Shown here piece after piece: positions 26,280 to 34,992 of a DNA stretch of 64,000 nt. The position numbers and the translations under genes were made by a program. Below the pieces are notes generated by a model. It searched no databases. It worked only from the letters and a program-made list of their open reading frames with translations, and had not been told where the DNA came from. The DNA lies in assembly GCF_000429445.1 (NCBI RefSeq), contig NZ_AUBW01000004.1, positions 248,001 through 312,000 on the forward strand. The letters are read 5' to 3'. This DNA is from Algoriphagus terrigena DSM 22685 (lineage in GTDB: Bacteria; Bacteroidota; Bacteroidia; Cytophagales; Cyclobacteriaceae). The number at the start of each line of letters is the position of its first letter. Position 1 is the stretch's first letter.

Positions 26280-26328
26280 ATTTCTAAACAAAAAAATCCC
26301 AGTGACTGGGATTTTTTTGTTTAGAAAT
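26280..26328. terminator. 23-bp perfect inverted repeat acting as bidirectional terminator
   Basis: The arms 26280-26302 and 26306-26328 are perfectly complementary with a 3-nt loop. The core TCCCAG is flanked on each side by seven A or seven T residues, so the structure gives a hairpin plus U tract on both strands. It separates the GH57 gene from the converging secreted-protein gene, whose stop is at 26337. Confidence 0.93.
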
Positions 26329-26336
26329 ATCTGGGA

Positions 26337-26729
26337 TTAGAAAACGTAACCAAAGACTTCCTTCTTGGTCGGCTTGTAGAAGATCATTCCATTCTCAGGA
26401 TCTGAATCGTAGATCGGCTCTTTGTCATTCAGTACAATTTTGCCTTCCTCTTTGCCGCTCACCTTGTCTACTTTGACCAAGCCCACACCCTCTCCTACAT
26501 CGGTCAGGATGAAGGAATAGACGCCCCTATTCATTGAGGCTTTGAACCGTTGATTTGCCACATCGCCAAAAGCTCCGGACATATCTTCGAAAAACTCCCG
26601 CTGATTGCCGTATTGCTTACCCAAAGAAGTGTTATTTCCAACATATCCCTGATTGTACGCGGCCGCCGAAGCCATCGCCAGGAGGCCGATGAGCATCACC
26701 ATCTGAGTGAGTTTTGTTAGTGTTTTCAT
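26337..26729 (-). CDS. Secreted protein of unknown function
   Basis: About 130 residues from ATG 26729 (an alternative ATG at 26747 would add MKNIFL). A signal peptide (MKTLTKLTQMVMLIGLLAMASA) is followed by AAYNQGYVGNN, a region near 45-70 with QREFFEDMSGAFGDVANQRFKAS, and strand-rich sequence (YSFILTDVGEGVGLVKVDKVSGKEEGKIVLND, here split by eye into two strands). The C-terminus KKEVFGYVF is aromatic. No enzyme motif or named family is recognised. It is a single gene ending at the large shared terminator. Confidence 0.65.
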   Translation of the reverse strand: MKTLTKLTQMVMLIGLLAMASAAAYNQGYVGNNTSLGKQYGNQREFFEDMSGAFGDVANQRFKASMNRGVYSFILTDVGEGVGLVKVDKVSGKEEGKIVLNDKEPIYDSDPENGMIFYKPTKKEVFGYVF

Positions 26730-26805
26730 GAGAAAAATATTTTTCATCAAAACTACCTTCCTCACAGACTGGAGGGAATACGTCGTTTGCCGTATTTGTG
26801 GGAAC

Positions 26806-26830
26806 AAAAAAAGCACCTCCGAAAAGGTGC
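26806..26830 (-). terminator. Rho-independent terminator of the pyrR-like/panB transcript
   Basis: Stem GCACCT/AGGTGC (26813-26818 with 26825-26830), loop of 6 nt, followed on the minus strand by seven U (26806-26812). It begins about 25 bp after the panB stop. Confidence 0.85.
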
Positions 26831-26855
26831 GCTTAGAAATGATGGTAGCATCTAT

Positions 26856-27677
26856 TCAATAGCTCTCCGACTCGTTGGGAAAGTCCTTGGCTTTGACATC
26901 GGCGACATAGCCTCTGACTGCGTCCTTCATCACCGACTGCAAGTCGGCATATTGGCGCAAAAAGCGGGGTTTAAATTCCTGAGTGATTCCCAGCATGTCG
27001 TGTACCACCAAGACCTGACCGTCCACTCCTCCGCCTGCTCCGATTCCAATCACCGGGATGGATATCGTCTCAGCGACTTTTTTGGCCAAGGCAGCAGGAA
27101 TTTTCTCCAAGACAATGGCGTAGCATCCGCACTCTTCCAGCACCTTCGCGTCTTCGAGGAGCTTTTGCGCTTCCGCTTCTTCCTTAGCCCGGACGGTGTA
27201 GGTTCCAAATTTATAGATCGACTGGGGAGTAAGCCCCAAGTGTCCCATCACCGGGACGCCTGCACTCAAAATCCGTGTCACGGATTCCCTAATTTCAGAG
27301 CCTCCTTCGACTTTGACAGAATGTGCGCCTGACTCCTTCATGATGCGGATGGCAGATCGCAGCGCCTCAGAGCTATTCCCTTGGTAGTTTCCAAAAGGTA
27401 GATCCACTACCACAAAAGCACGCTTCACGCCCCTTACGACAGAGGACGCGTGGTAGATCATCTGATCCAGTGTGATCGGCAGCGTCGTCTCATGACCCGC
27501 CATCACATTGGAAGCCGAGTCTCCGACCAAGATAATGTCAATACCGCCTTCGTCCACGATCCTCGCCATCGAGTAATCGTAGGCGGTGAGCATGGAGATT
27601 TTTTCCCCGCGGAGTTTCATCTCCTGAAGGGTATGTGTCGTGATGCGCTTGATATTCGCAGAAGAGTGTACAGACAT
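26856..27677 (-). CDS. panB: 3-methyl-2-oxobutanoate hydroxymethyltransferase (ketopantoate synthase)
   Basis: First committed step of pantothenate and CoA synthesis: adds a hydroxymethyl group from methylene-tetrahydrofolate to 2-oxoisovalerate. The 273 residues have the PEP-mutase-like barrel with [62 protein letters not shown] and [18 protein letters not shown] 27677 is chosen because the family begins near it; a longer frame from 27794 lies inside the neighbouring gene. It starts 4 bp after the stop of the pyrR-like gene, so the two are coupled. Other pan genes are not in view. Confidence 0.95.
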   Translation of the reverse strand: MSVHSSANIKRITTHTLQEMKLRGEKISMLTAYDYSMARIVDEGGIDIILVGDSASNVMAGHETTLPITLDQMIYHASSVVRGVKRAFVVVDLPFGNYQGNSSEALRSAIRIMKESGAHSVKVEGGSEIRESVTRILSAGVPVMGHLGLTPQSIYKFGTYTVRAKEEAEAQKLLEDAKVLEECGCYAIVLEKIPAALAKKVAETISIPVIGIGAGGGVDGQVLVVHDMLGITQEFKPRFLRQYADLQSVMKDAVRGYVADVKAKDFPNESESY

Positions 27678-27681
27678 GGAC

Positions 27682-28173
27682 TTAGTGTAGCTGGACGGAA
27701 TGGTGGGAACCTGAGACATCGACTTTGATGTGCTCGTTGAACGTGGTCGAAAGCTCAAAGCCGGTGTAGTCCGGTCTGAGCGGAAAGAGTCCATGGCTTC
27801 GATTGACCAGCACGGCGATTTCCATCTTTTGGATCTCCCGATCGAGAAATGGCTTCATGGCATAGACCAGCGTCTTGCCGGTGTTCAGGACGTCATCCAC
27901 CAAAATAATGTTTTTGCTGCTCAGATTTATCGCTTGCGAAAGCTCAATCTCAGACTTGGCGACGTCTTTTTTATCCAAAATCACCTCCAGCACGTCCACC
28001 TCGATGGGAGAGATCCGTCTCAGCTCATCGGCCAAAAGCTTGGCCAGCGTCATGCCCATCCCGGTGATTCCGGCAAATACGACTCCGGCTGAATTCAGAT
28101 TACGCTCATAGATTTCGAAAGCCATTCGGGTGATTTTCTGCCCGACTTGCTTATGATTGAGTACTTCGCTCAT
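27682..28173 (-). CDS. PyrR-like phosphoribosyltransferase
   Basis: The 163-residue type I phosphoribosyltransferase has a PRPP loop ([17 protein letters not shown], about residues 91-107) and the C-terminal half [22 protein letters not shown], which matches PyrR/UPRT-type proteins. In Firmicutes, PyrR controls pyr attenuation. No PyrR-binding structure is seen here, and in this phylum the role is unproven, so a salvage enzyme is equally likely. Start at ATG 28173 ([14 protein letters not shown]); an upstream ATG adds a segment not expected in the family. It is co-transcribed with panB. Confidence 0.82.
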   Translation of the reverse strand: MSEVLNHKQVGQKITRMAFEIYERNLNSAGVVFAGITGMGMTLAKLLADELRRISPIEVDVLEVILDKKDVAKSEIELSQAINLSSKNIILVDDVLNTGKTLVYAMKPFLDREIQKMEIAVLVNRSHGLFPLRPDYTGFELSTTFNEHIKVDVSGSHHSVQLH

Positions 28174-28227
28174 AGGATGATTTTGAAAAATGAAAATTAG
28201 GCCAATTTGGCTTGGATTCAAAGCCGA

Positions 28228-29151
28228 TCAACGGTGACTGTCTTCCTCATGAAGAATATTCACGTAGCTCTGGTATCTGTAGGGATGGATGTAGCCCTTT
28301 TCCATTTTCTGAAGGACCACACAGCCCGGCTCATTGATATGGGTGCAGTTGTTGTATTTGCATTGCCCGAGATACTTCCTCATCTCAGGAAAGTAATGCG
28401 AAAGTTCATTCTCCTCTACATCCAAAATCCCAAATTCCTTGATCCCCGGCGTATCTATCAAGTCGCCCCCCTCAGGAAGGGCGAAAAGCTCCGCAAAAGT
28501 CGTCGTATGGACACCCTTTGCACTGTACCCCGAGATTTCCTTCGTTTCCTGCCGGGCTGCGGGTATCAGCGCATTCAGCAGCGTGGATTTTCCCACACCT
28601 GAGTGCCCGGCGATCAAACTTGATTTGCCGCGGATCAGGGGCAAAAACTTTTCTATCAAACCCTGCTCTGTCAAAGCGGAAACCTCCAATACCGTATATC
28701 CAAGGGGCTCATAGATCTCATGCACATCCTGAAGCCATTCCTCCTCCACCGCGCCGTCCAGCTGATCCATCTTGTTGACGACCAGGATCGCAGGGATCCG
28801 AAAACTCTCCGTGCTGACCAAAAACCGATCAATAAATCCCAGCGAGGTTCTCGGCTTTTTCATGGTGATGACCAAGATCGCCTGATCGAGATTGCTGGCG
28901 ATGATGTGGGAAAAATGCTGGTTTCTGGTGGATTTACGGATCACATAGTTTTCCCGGGGAAGAATCTCCGAGATCACCGCAGTCGCCTGACCCGCTTCCT
29001 CTTCCATCTCTACCCAATCCCCGACCGCGATGGGGTTGGTCAGCTTCAGCTCTTCTTGCTTAAACTTACCCTTCAGCCGGGCAGAGACGACCTTTTCTCC
29101 GACTTGAACGACGTACCAGCTTCCGGTTGATTTGATGACTCTGCCTTTCAT
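28228..29151 (-). CDS. rsgA: Ribosome small-subunit-dependent GTPase A
   Basis: Circularly permuted GTPase that tests the decoding centre during late 30S assembly. The 307-residue protein has an OB fold (about 1-70), then G motifs in permuted order: VVNKMDQLD (G4), GHSGVGKSTLLNAL (G1), TTTFAE (G2 region) and DTPGIKEFG (G3). A C-terminal zinc-binding segment follows (CKYNNCTHINEPGC). ATG 29151 overlaps the waaA stop by 4 bp, showing translational coupling with the Kdo transferase gene. A longer frame reaching 29220 lies inside that gene and is not used. Confidence 0.96.
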   Translation of the reverse strand: MKGRVIKSTGSWYVVQVGEKVVSARLKGKFKQEELKLTNPIAVGDWVEMEEEAGQATAVISEILPRENYVIRKSTRNQHFSHIIASNLDQAILVITMKKPRTSLGFIDRFLVSTESFRIPAILVVNKMDQLDGAVEEEWLQDVHEIYEPLGYTVLEVSALTEQGLIEKFLPLIRGKSSLIAGHSGVGKSTLLNALIPAARQETKEISGYSAKGVHTTTFAELFALPEGGDLIDTPGIKEFGILDVEENELSHYFPEMRKYLGQCKYNNCTHINEPGCVVLQKMEKGYIHPYRYQSYVNILHEEDSHR

Positions 29152-30395
29152 TTTAAAGGGATTAGTTGGGCGACTTTTTCTACGATTCTGTCTGCCGCGC
29201 CAAGGTTTGATTTTACCCAATTTCGGGCAGATTCGGCTGATTTATTGTAAAAATCAACCTGCTCCAACTTCCCGAATGTCTCGAAAAGTGCCTTTCCATC
29301 TTCAATAGAAAAACCGCAACCTTCCAATTGGCTTTGCTCCGCTTCAGGAAATCGCGACGCCCGTTTCACCTTTCCAAAGATCACCGGCACCCCAAAACCC
29401 AGCGGCTCCAGGATATTGTGAAGGCCCTTGCCAAAGGCTCCGCCCACATAAGCGATCCCGGCGAACTGATACAAGGAGGAAAGCATCCCGATGTTGTCGA
29501 TAAACAGAACTGAGTTGGTGTCCGAGGAATTCCACTTGGAAAACCGCCTCGACTCCAGCGCTATCCTTGCACTCCAGCGCTCCATCGGCTCGGGACTCAA
29601 GTCATGCGGAGCGATGATCCAGCGGTAGTTTGGCCGGGAATTGATCAGGGGAATCAGCAAGTCCATGTCTTCATCCCAGGCGGAACCCACGACAACTGTC
29701 GGCGCATCTCCCACCCATTCTCTGATTTCAGGTAAAACCTTGGGGGCGTTGGCGGTCGCCGCAACCCGGTCAAAACGCGTGTCTCCAGCCTGCGAGGCAT
29801 TGGAATATCCAATCCCCTTGAGTAGCTCTAGGCTCTTTTGGTTTTGTGTGAAAATCCAGTCCATCGCAAAAAGATTTTGGCGGAAAAAAGCCCCAAAAGG
29901 CCCAAAGAAACTTTGATCCTCCCGTAAGCTCGCCGAAATCAGAAAGACCGGCTTCCCCTGTGCTTTTAACGCTTGAATATGATGGAACCAAAGGTCATAC
30001 TTGACAAAGAATGTAAGCTCTGGCCTGAGAAGGGCTACGAACTTTTCCGCCCAACGCTTTCGATCCAGTGGAATGTAAGTAATGAAATCGATGTGAGGCT
30101 GGGCTTTTTTGACTACGTTGTCGTAACCTGAAGGGCTAAAAAAACTGACCACAATACCCAAATCAGGCCTTTTCGCTTTCAAGGAAGCGATGACAGGGCG
30201 GGCCTGTTCGTATTCTCCCAAAGACGCCACATGAAACCACGCCAATGCACCTGGGTAGGAATCACGAAATTTTCCCAACTTTGTAAAGCCAAATTTTCTC
30301 CCTTCCAAAAAATGACTGAGCTTGGCCGAAAATGGCTTGATGAGAAACAAAATACCCGGAATCAAAAAGAAAAACAGGCGGTAAAGTAAATTCAT
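29148..30395 (-). CDS. waaA: 3-deoxy-D-manno-octulosonic acid (Kdo) transferase
   Basis: Adds Kdo to lipid A precursor at the inner membrane. The 415-residue GT-B protein starts with a membrane anchor (LLYRLFFFLIPGILFLIKP). The N-terminal domain contains WFHVASLGEYEQARPVI, with the catalytic Glu, and VVSFFSPSGYD. The C-terminal domain has VVVGSAWDEDMDLL, the donor motif and VGGAFGKGLHNILEPLGFGVPVIFG. ATG 30395 is preferred because the anchor begins there; a longer frame adds residues not seen in the family. It implies a Kdo-bearing LPS. rsgA follows by a 4-bp overlap. Confidence 0.94.
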   Translation of the reverse strand: MNLLYRLFFFLIPGILFLIKPFSAKLSHFLEGRKFGFTKLGKFRDSYPGALAWFHVASLGEYEQARPVIASLKAKRPDLGIVVSFFSPSGYDNVVKKAQPHIDFITYIPLDRKRWAEKFVALLRPELTFFVKYDLWFHHIQALKAQGKPVFLISASLREDQSFFGPFGAFFRQNLFAMDWIFTQNQKSLELLKGIGYSNASQAGDTRFDRVAATANAPKVLPEIREWVGDAPTVVVGSAWDEDMDLLIPLINSRPNYRWIIAPHDLSPEPMERWSARIALESRRFSKWNSSDTNSVLFIDNIGMLSSLYQFAGIAYVGGAFGKGLHNILEPLGFGVPVIFGKVKRASRFPEAEQSQLEGCGFSIEDGKALFETFGKLEQVDFYNKSAESARNWVKSNLGAADRIVEKVAQLIPLK

Positions 30396-30582
30396 CTTCA
30401 AAAATAGCCATTCAATCCCAAATCCTCTTTTTTTCTTAATCAGGAGGGACATAAAAAATCCAATGCGCAAAAAAGTCGATAAAATTGAAATTTCGTCCGT
30501 GCAAAAACCCTGAAAAATATTTAATTTCAATGCTGTCCTGTTTAATCACCAACCTTCGAACAGCCCAAGTTGCTCTTTACCT

Positions 30583-31068
30583 ATGATTAAAGTTTTATTT
30601 GTCTGTTTGGGTAATATCTGTCGTTCTCCGCTTGCCGAGGCCATTTTTAACCACAAGGTCCAGGCCATGGGATTGTCACGCAAGTTCAAATCAGACAGTG
30701 CAGGCACTTCAGACTACCACATTGGCGAGCTTCCCGACGAGCGATCCATCCAATGTGCCCAGCGGAAAGGGCTCAAAATAAGTCATCGGGGAAGGCAGGT
30801 AAACCGCACCGATTTCAGGGATTTCGATTACATCATTGCGATGGACGACAGCAATCAGAAAAACCTCCAAACTCTGAGGGACAAATACAAATTCGCAGGC
30901 AAAGAGATCTATTTGATGCGGGATTTCGTGCCCGGCTGCGAAGGACTTCCCGTGCCAGATCCTTATTATGGAGGAGAAGAGGGATTTGACGAGATTTTCC
31001 AGATCCTGGATGAATCAATCAATAATTTTTTAACCAAAATCCAGGAAGCCCATCAACTCTATGCCTGA
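30583..31068 (+). CDS. Low-molecular-weight protein tyrosine phosphatase
   Basis: The 161-residue cysteine phosphatase has the P-loop VCLGNICRSPLAEA (CX5R, Cys about residue 8) and a general-acid loop with DPYYGGEEGF (about 127-136). No tyrosine kinase or exopolysaccharide genes are near. The next gene, overlapping by 8 bp, encodes a fructosamine kinase homologue. A link between these two families is known from other bacteria and eukaryotes, where the phosphatase may act on phosphorylated ketoamines, so a deglycation role is plausible here. That substrate is inference. Confidence 0.93.
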   Translation: MIKVLFVCLGNICRSPLAEAIFNHKVQAMGLSRKFKSDSAGTSDYHIGELPDERSIQCAQRKGLKISHRGRQVNRTDFRDFDYIIAMDDSNQKNLQTLRDKYKFAGKEIYLMRDFVPGCEGLPVPDPYYGGEEGFDEIFQILDESINNFLTKIQEAHQLYA

Positions 31069-31933
31069 CCAGCACGAGCTCTACGAGCAGGTAGTTTCAG
31101 AAACTCTGGGCCCCATGGCCGAGTTGAAATCTGCCAGTTTAGTCGCTGCCGGCAATCACAATCAGGGCATTCGCCTGGAAACTTCAGCCGGCATTTTCTT
31201 TCTTAAGCTTAACTTCGATCACGAGAGAAGCATCCTGGCAAAGGAAGCCGAAGGTCTTCAGAAACTTCGAAAATGCACATTTCTCAAAGTCCCGCTTACT
31301 CACGGACACGGAAGAATCGGGGACTACAACTACCTGCTTTCTGAGTTCGTTCCCTCCTCCCGACAGCAACTCGACTATTGGGAAAATCTCGGACTCGGAT
31401 TGGCTCAACTGCACCTCAATACCTCCAAGCAGTTCGGCTTCGAGTCCGACAACTACATTGCGTCACTTCATCAAAAAAACCATCAATTCGACAACTGGCC
31501 GGACTTTTTCATCGAGCAGCGGCTGGAGCCGATGCTGGGAAAAGCCTATTTTGACCGACTGATCCCGTTGGATTTTTTGAAAAAATTCCAATCCATCTAT
31601 TCAAAACTTGCTTCCATCTTTCCAAAAGAACGTCCAGCCTTACTTCATGGGGACCTTTGGTCGGGTAATGTGATCTGCGACAAAGAAGGCCAACCTTGTC
31701 TTATCGATCCGGCGGTTTATTACGGACATCGGGAGATGGATCTGGCCTTCTCCAAGCTGTTTGGCGGATTCGATTCCAGGTTCTATGACGCCTACGAGTC
31801 CATCGTGCCGCTGGAGCCGGATTTTGACAGCAGGATGGGCATCTACAATCTCTATCCCTTGCTGGTTCACTTGAATTTATTTGGCACAGCTTACCTGCCG
31901 GGAATCGAAAAAATCGTCAAACACTTTCAATAA
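31061..31933 (+). CDS. Fructosamine-3-kinase family protein (ketoamine kinase)
   Basis: Phosphorylates sugars bound to protein lysines (ribulosamine, erythrulosamine or fructosamine), which makes the adducts unstable and so repairs glycated protein. The 290 residues have an aminoglycoside-phosphotransferase-like fold with a lysine in FFLKLNFD (about 46), the catalytic loop LLHGDLWSGNVI (about 198-209) and the metal-binding LIDPAVYYGHREMDLA (about 217-232). It overlaps the phosphatase gene by 8 bp and shares one base with the GNAT gene downstream, so all three are one operon. Confidence 0.92.
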   Translation: MPDQHELYEQVVSETLGPMAELKSASLVAAGNHNQGIRLETSAGIFFLKLNFDHERSILAKEAEGLQKLRKCTFLKVPLTHGHGRIGDYNYLLSEFVPSSRQQLDYWENLGLGLAQLHLNTSKQFGFESDNYIASLHQKNHQFDNWPDFFIEQRLEPMLGKAYFDRLIPLDFLKKFQSIYSKLASIFPKERPALLHGDLWSGNVICDKEGQPCLIDPAVYYGHREMDLAFSKLFGGFDSRFYDAYESIVPLEPDFDSRMGIYNLYPLLVHLNLFGTAYLPGIEKIVKHFQ

Positions 31934-32445
31934 TGAACTTTCAGATCCGTCCTTACCAAGAGTCAGATGCGCCTGCTATCCGAGACATTATCAATGACTC
32001 GATCCTGAATACGTTCCATAATTATGACTACGATCCGAAGACGTTGGAGGACGTCATCGCGCTCTTTGCTGCGAAAATCAGGGATGGTTTCCCTGTCTTG
32101 ATTGCCGAAAGCGATGGGATCTTGGCTGGCTATGCAACCTTTGGAAAGTTCCGGGCCAAACCTGGCTATGACGGTACCGTGGAGCACTCCATCTACCTAA
32201 CCAAAGCCGCCCAGAACCAAGGACTAGGCGGGAAGTTTATGTCTCAACTGATCGGCATGGCAAGAGACCGCGGCCACCATGTGATGATTGCTGGGCTGGA
32301 TTCGGAAAATCTCAGCAGCTATCGCTTTCACGAAAGATTGGGATTCAAAGAAGTCGCCCGCTTTCCGAACGTCGCCTTCAAGTTCAACAAATGGCTGACC
32401 CTGGTCTTTATGCAACTGGAGTTGACCTCGGTGGAGAAACGGTAA
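31933..32445 (+). CDS. GNAT-family N-acetyltransferase (phosphinothricin acetyltransferase-like)
   Basis: The 170-residue protein has the GNAT fold: IRPYQESDAPAIRDIINDSI at the N-terminus, the central strands (ILAGYATFGKFRAKPGY), the acetyl-CoA loop QNQGLGGKFMSQLI (R/QxxGxG/A, about 96-109) and FHERLGFKEVARFPNVAFKF at the C-terminus, as in the PAT/YncA branch. The acceptor amine is unknown. Its ATG uses the last base of the fructosamine kinase stop (TAATG), so it is coupled to that gene and may act on related amines. Confidence 0.9.
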   Translation: MNFQIRPYQESDAPAIRDIINDSILNTFHNYDYDPKTLEDVIALFAAKIRDGFPVLIAESDGILAGYATFGKFRAKPGYDGTVEHSIYLTKAAQNQGLGGKFMSQLIGMARDRGHHVMIAGLDSENLSSYRFHERLGFKEVARFPNVAFKFNKWLTLVFMQLELTSVEKR

Positions 32446-32473
32446 TTCTGCCACCAAGGTCTAGACCAGTGTC

Positions 32474-33577
32474 CTAGCTCAACGTTACTTTTTGTCCCGT
32501 CTTCACTGCTTCGTAGATCGCATCCACGATCACCAGATCCTTCAGACCTTCCTCTCCGTCCACAGGAATCATGGGCTTTTTCCCGTCCAGGATAATGGCA
32601 GCCATTTCGTCCATCTGCACCGTCTGGTGGGTCACGTGCTCCCGCTCGATCGGGCCTTTGTTTGTCCAGGCCTTGATCGGCCCATAGCCGGTGGATGGCT
32701 GCATCTCAGCAAAGCCTTTGGTGCCGTTCAGGAAAAACTTATCCAGATTATTTAGGCTGTAAGTTGACAGACAGGATGCGACCGCTCCGGAAGGGAAGCC
32801 CATCTGAAACGTGATCGTCTCGTCCACGCCTTCTTTGAATTTCACGGGGTCATTTTTCACCTCCTGAGCGGTAATCCAAGTCGGCTCTTCGCCCAACATA
32901 TACCGCGCCCCATTGATCGAATAGACTCCGATGTCCATCATGGCGCCGCCTCCTGCAAGTGCGGGATCTAGCCTCCACTGTGTCGGATCACCGATGATAA
33001 ATCCGCTCAGTCCTTGAAAAAACAAGGTTTTACCCAATTCTCCGGCACGTTGCATACGAACGACTTCGAGCGTTTTCAGCTCAAAGTGCATGCGGTAACC
33101 AACCATCAAATGAACTCCCGCCTTCTTACATGCGGCAACCATTTCCCGGCCTTCGGCCGCGTTGAGTGCCATCGGCTTTTCGCTGATCACATGCTTGCCA
33201 GCCGCTGCGATACGGAGGCAATGGGGCTTGTGCAGGGAGTTTGGTGTAGTCATGTAGACTATATCGATGTCCGGATTATCTTTGATCTGGTCGAAGTTTT
33301 CGTAGTTATAGCAGTTCTTGGCAGGAATGTCATACTTGCTCTGCCAGTCGGTGATCTTGGACGGTGTGCCGCTGACCACCCCTACTAATTTCGCCCGTTT
33401 ACAGTCCTTCATGGCATCGGCCACACGGGTTCCATAGCTTCCGAGTCCCATGATGGCGACTCGAAGGACCTTATCTTCCTTTGTGTTCTCCATAGCTTTT
33501 AGTGTTTCAGCCATCGGGATGCCCAAGGCTAATGTGGAAAGTCCCACTCTTTTGAGAAAAATTCTTCGGGTGCTCAT
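32474..33577 (-). CDS. Gfo/Idh/MocA-family oxidoreductase, Tat-exported
   Basis: NAD(P)-dependent sugar or cyclitol dehydrogenase. The 367-residue protein begins with a twin-arginine signal (STRRIFLKRVGLSTLALG), so it is folded before export to the periplasm. The Rossmann motif is MGLGSYGTRVADAM, and the EKPMALNAAEGREMV segment with its catalytic Lys is standard. The C-terminal domain holds GGAMMDIGVYSINGARYMLG. The substrate is unknown. It is a single gene, convergent with the GNAT gene and 28 bp from it. Confidence 0.92.
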   Translation of the reverse strand: MSTRRIFLKRVGLSTLALGIPMAETLKAMENTKEDKVLRVAIMGLGSYGTRVADAMKDCKRAKLVGVVSGTPSKITDWQSKYDIPAKNCYNYENFDQIKDNPDIDIVYMTTPNSLHKPHCLRIAAAGKHVISEKPMALNAAEGREMVAACKKAGVHLMVGYRMHFELKTLEVVRMQRAGELGKTLFFQGLSGFIIGDPTQWRLDPALAGGGAMMDIGVYSINGARYMLGEEPTWITAQEVKNDPVKFKEGVDETITFQMGFPSGAVASCLSTYSLNNLDKFFLNGTKGFAEMQPSTGYGPIKAWTNKGPIEREHVTHQTVQMDEMAAIILDGKKPMIPVDGEEGLKDLVIVDAIYEAVKTGQKVTLS

Positions 33578-33668
33578 CGGTTTGATAGGTTAGAGGGTTT
33601 TGATTTCTTGAATTTAAAAAAATATCGAAGGGAATAACCACAGCACCTAAATAAAGGGGGACTAGGGA

Positions 33669-34937
33669 TTAAACTTTCCGCCTGACCACCTGGAAGGTAT
33701 TTCTGGAAGCCTGCTCCAGCAGCACTTCGTAACCTTCAAGCAAAGCAGGGATCTCATCTTGCTTTGCCTGTAGAATAGTCAGCAGCTCCAAGCCGTCATT
33801 GTAGCGGATCTCAAATTCGGATTTCAGACTGTCAAGCAGCTGTTCCAATTTGAAAAGCTGTGCGTCAATGACGATCGAAATACTAATCGCTGACAGTTGG
33901 AGCATATTTACGCGAAGTTTCAACGCCTGAAGCTGCTCATAAACCCGATGAATGTGCATCTCCTCGATGAAGGTAAAATCCGTGACTTTGAAGCTGACCA
34001 GAATCTGGTCTTTTTTCAGCACAATCGTCGGCACCTCGTGTGCGGCAGCATTCTCGTGGATCTTCGTACCCGTCGACTCGGGATCGAGAAAGGACTTTAC
34101 GAAAAGCGGAATTCCTGCATTTGCCAGAGGCTTGATGGTCTTAGGATGAATGACCGAAGCGCCGAAATAGGTCATCTCCGCCGCTTCCCGATAGCCGAGT
34201 TCGTCAAACTTCTTGGTGTTTGGAAAAATCTTGGGGTCAGCATTGAGCACGCCAGGGACATCCTTCCAGATTGTCACTGAGGCGGCACCCAGACCCGTCC
34301 CAAGAATCGCCGCCGTGAAATCTGAGCCTTCCCTTCCCAGCGTCGTCGGGCGGCCTTTGGGATCCGAACCGATAAACCCCTGTGTCAGAATAGGAAAATT
34401 CTCAAGGACCGGCTTCCAGTTGGATTGGCAGGATTTTCTGGTTTTCTCCCAATCGATCTTTGCGAAGCGAAAGTCTGAATTGGTGTGGATGACGTCCCTG
34501 GCGTCTTGCCACAGTACGATCAAGCCTTGGGCGCACAAGTATTCCGCGACAATCCGGGAGGAAATCAGCTCCCCAAAACCCACAATACTATCATAGAACT
34601 CATCGTAATTTTCCCGAGTGAGTTTTTGCTCCAGCTGATTGCTTAATTGGAGAAACAAATTTTCCAGCATCGCGAAAACGGAATGGCCCTCGGGAAACAG
34701 TTTCTGACAAATCTCTAAATGATAAGCTTTCAGAATTGAACTATTCTCAGAAAAATATTCCCCAGCGAGCTTTTTTGAAAGGATGGATTCCAATCCGTTG
34801 GTCGTCTTCCCCATCGCTGAAACCACAATTACCTGTCGACTACGCAATCGATTACGGAGAATTTCAGTTAAGTTTTTGATCGCATTGCTATCTTTGACTG
34901 AAGCACCGCCAAATTTGTAAATCAAAGTTTTTGCCAT
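33669..34937 (-). CDS. lysC: Aspartate kinase, monofunctional
   Basis: Phosphorylates aspartate, the first step towards lysine, threonine and methionine. The 422 residues start with the kinase motif IYKFGGASVKDS and include VVSAMGKTTNGLE, GFIGSDPKGRPTTLGREGSDFTAA and MTYFGASVIHPKT. The C-terminal 130 residues form a divergent ACT-type regulatory region (VSFKVTDFTFIEEMHIHRVY). It is a second aspartokinase besides the fused one in thrA. No lysine riboswitch is seen in the 55-bp gap shared with divergent fbp. Assignment to the lysine branch is inferred because thrA is with the threonine genes. Confidence 0.9.
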   Translation of the reverse strand: MAKTLIYKFGGASVKDSNAIKNLTEILRNRLRSRQVIVVSAMGKTTNGLESILSKKLAGEYFSENSSILKAYHLEICQKLFPEGHSVFAMLENLFLQLSNQLEQKLTRENYDEFYDSIVGFGELISSRIVAEYLCAQGLIVLWQDARDVIHTNSDFRFAKIDWEKTRKSCQSNWKPVLENFPILTQGFIGSDPKGRPTTLGREGSDFTAAILGTGLGAASVTIWKDVPGVLNADPKIFPNTKKFDELGYREAAEMTYFGASVIHPKTIKPLANAGIPLFVKSFLDPESTGTKIHENAAAHEVPTIVLKKDQILVSFKVTDFTFIEEMHIHRVYEQLQALKLRVNMLQLSAISISIVIDAQLFKLEQLLDSLKSEFEIRYNDGLELLTILQAKQDEIPALLEGYEVLLEQASRNTFQVVRRKV

Positions 34938-34992
34938 TGAGATTTATTCTTAATTTTCATGGGTAAAACCCAAATATTGTACTTTTCCTAGA

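Noticed and set aside
34938-34992. Lysine riboswitch upstream of the aspartokinase
   Set aside because: The gap is only 55 bp, too short for the lysine aptamer.
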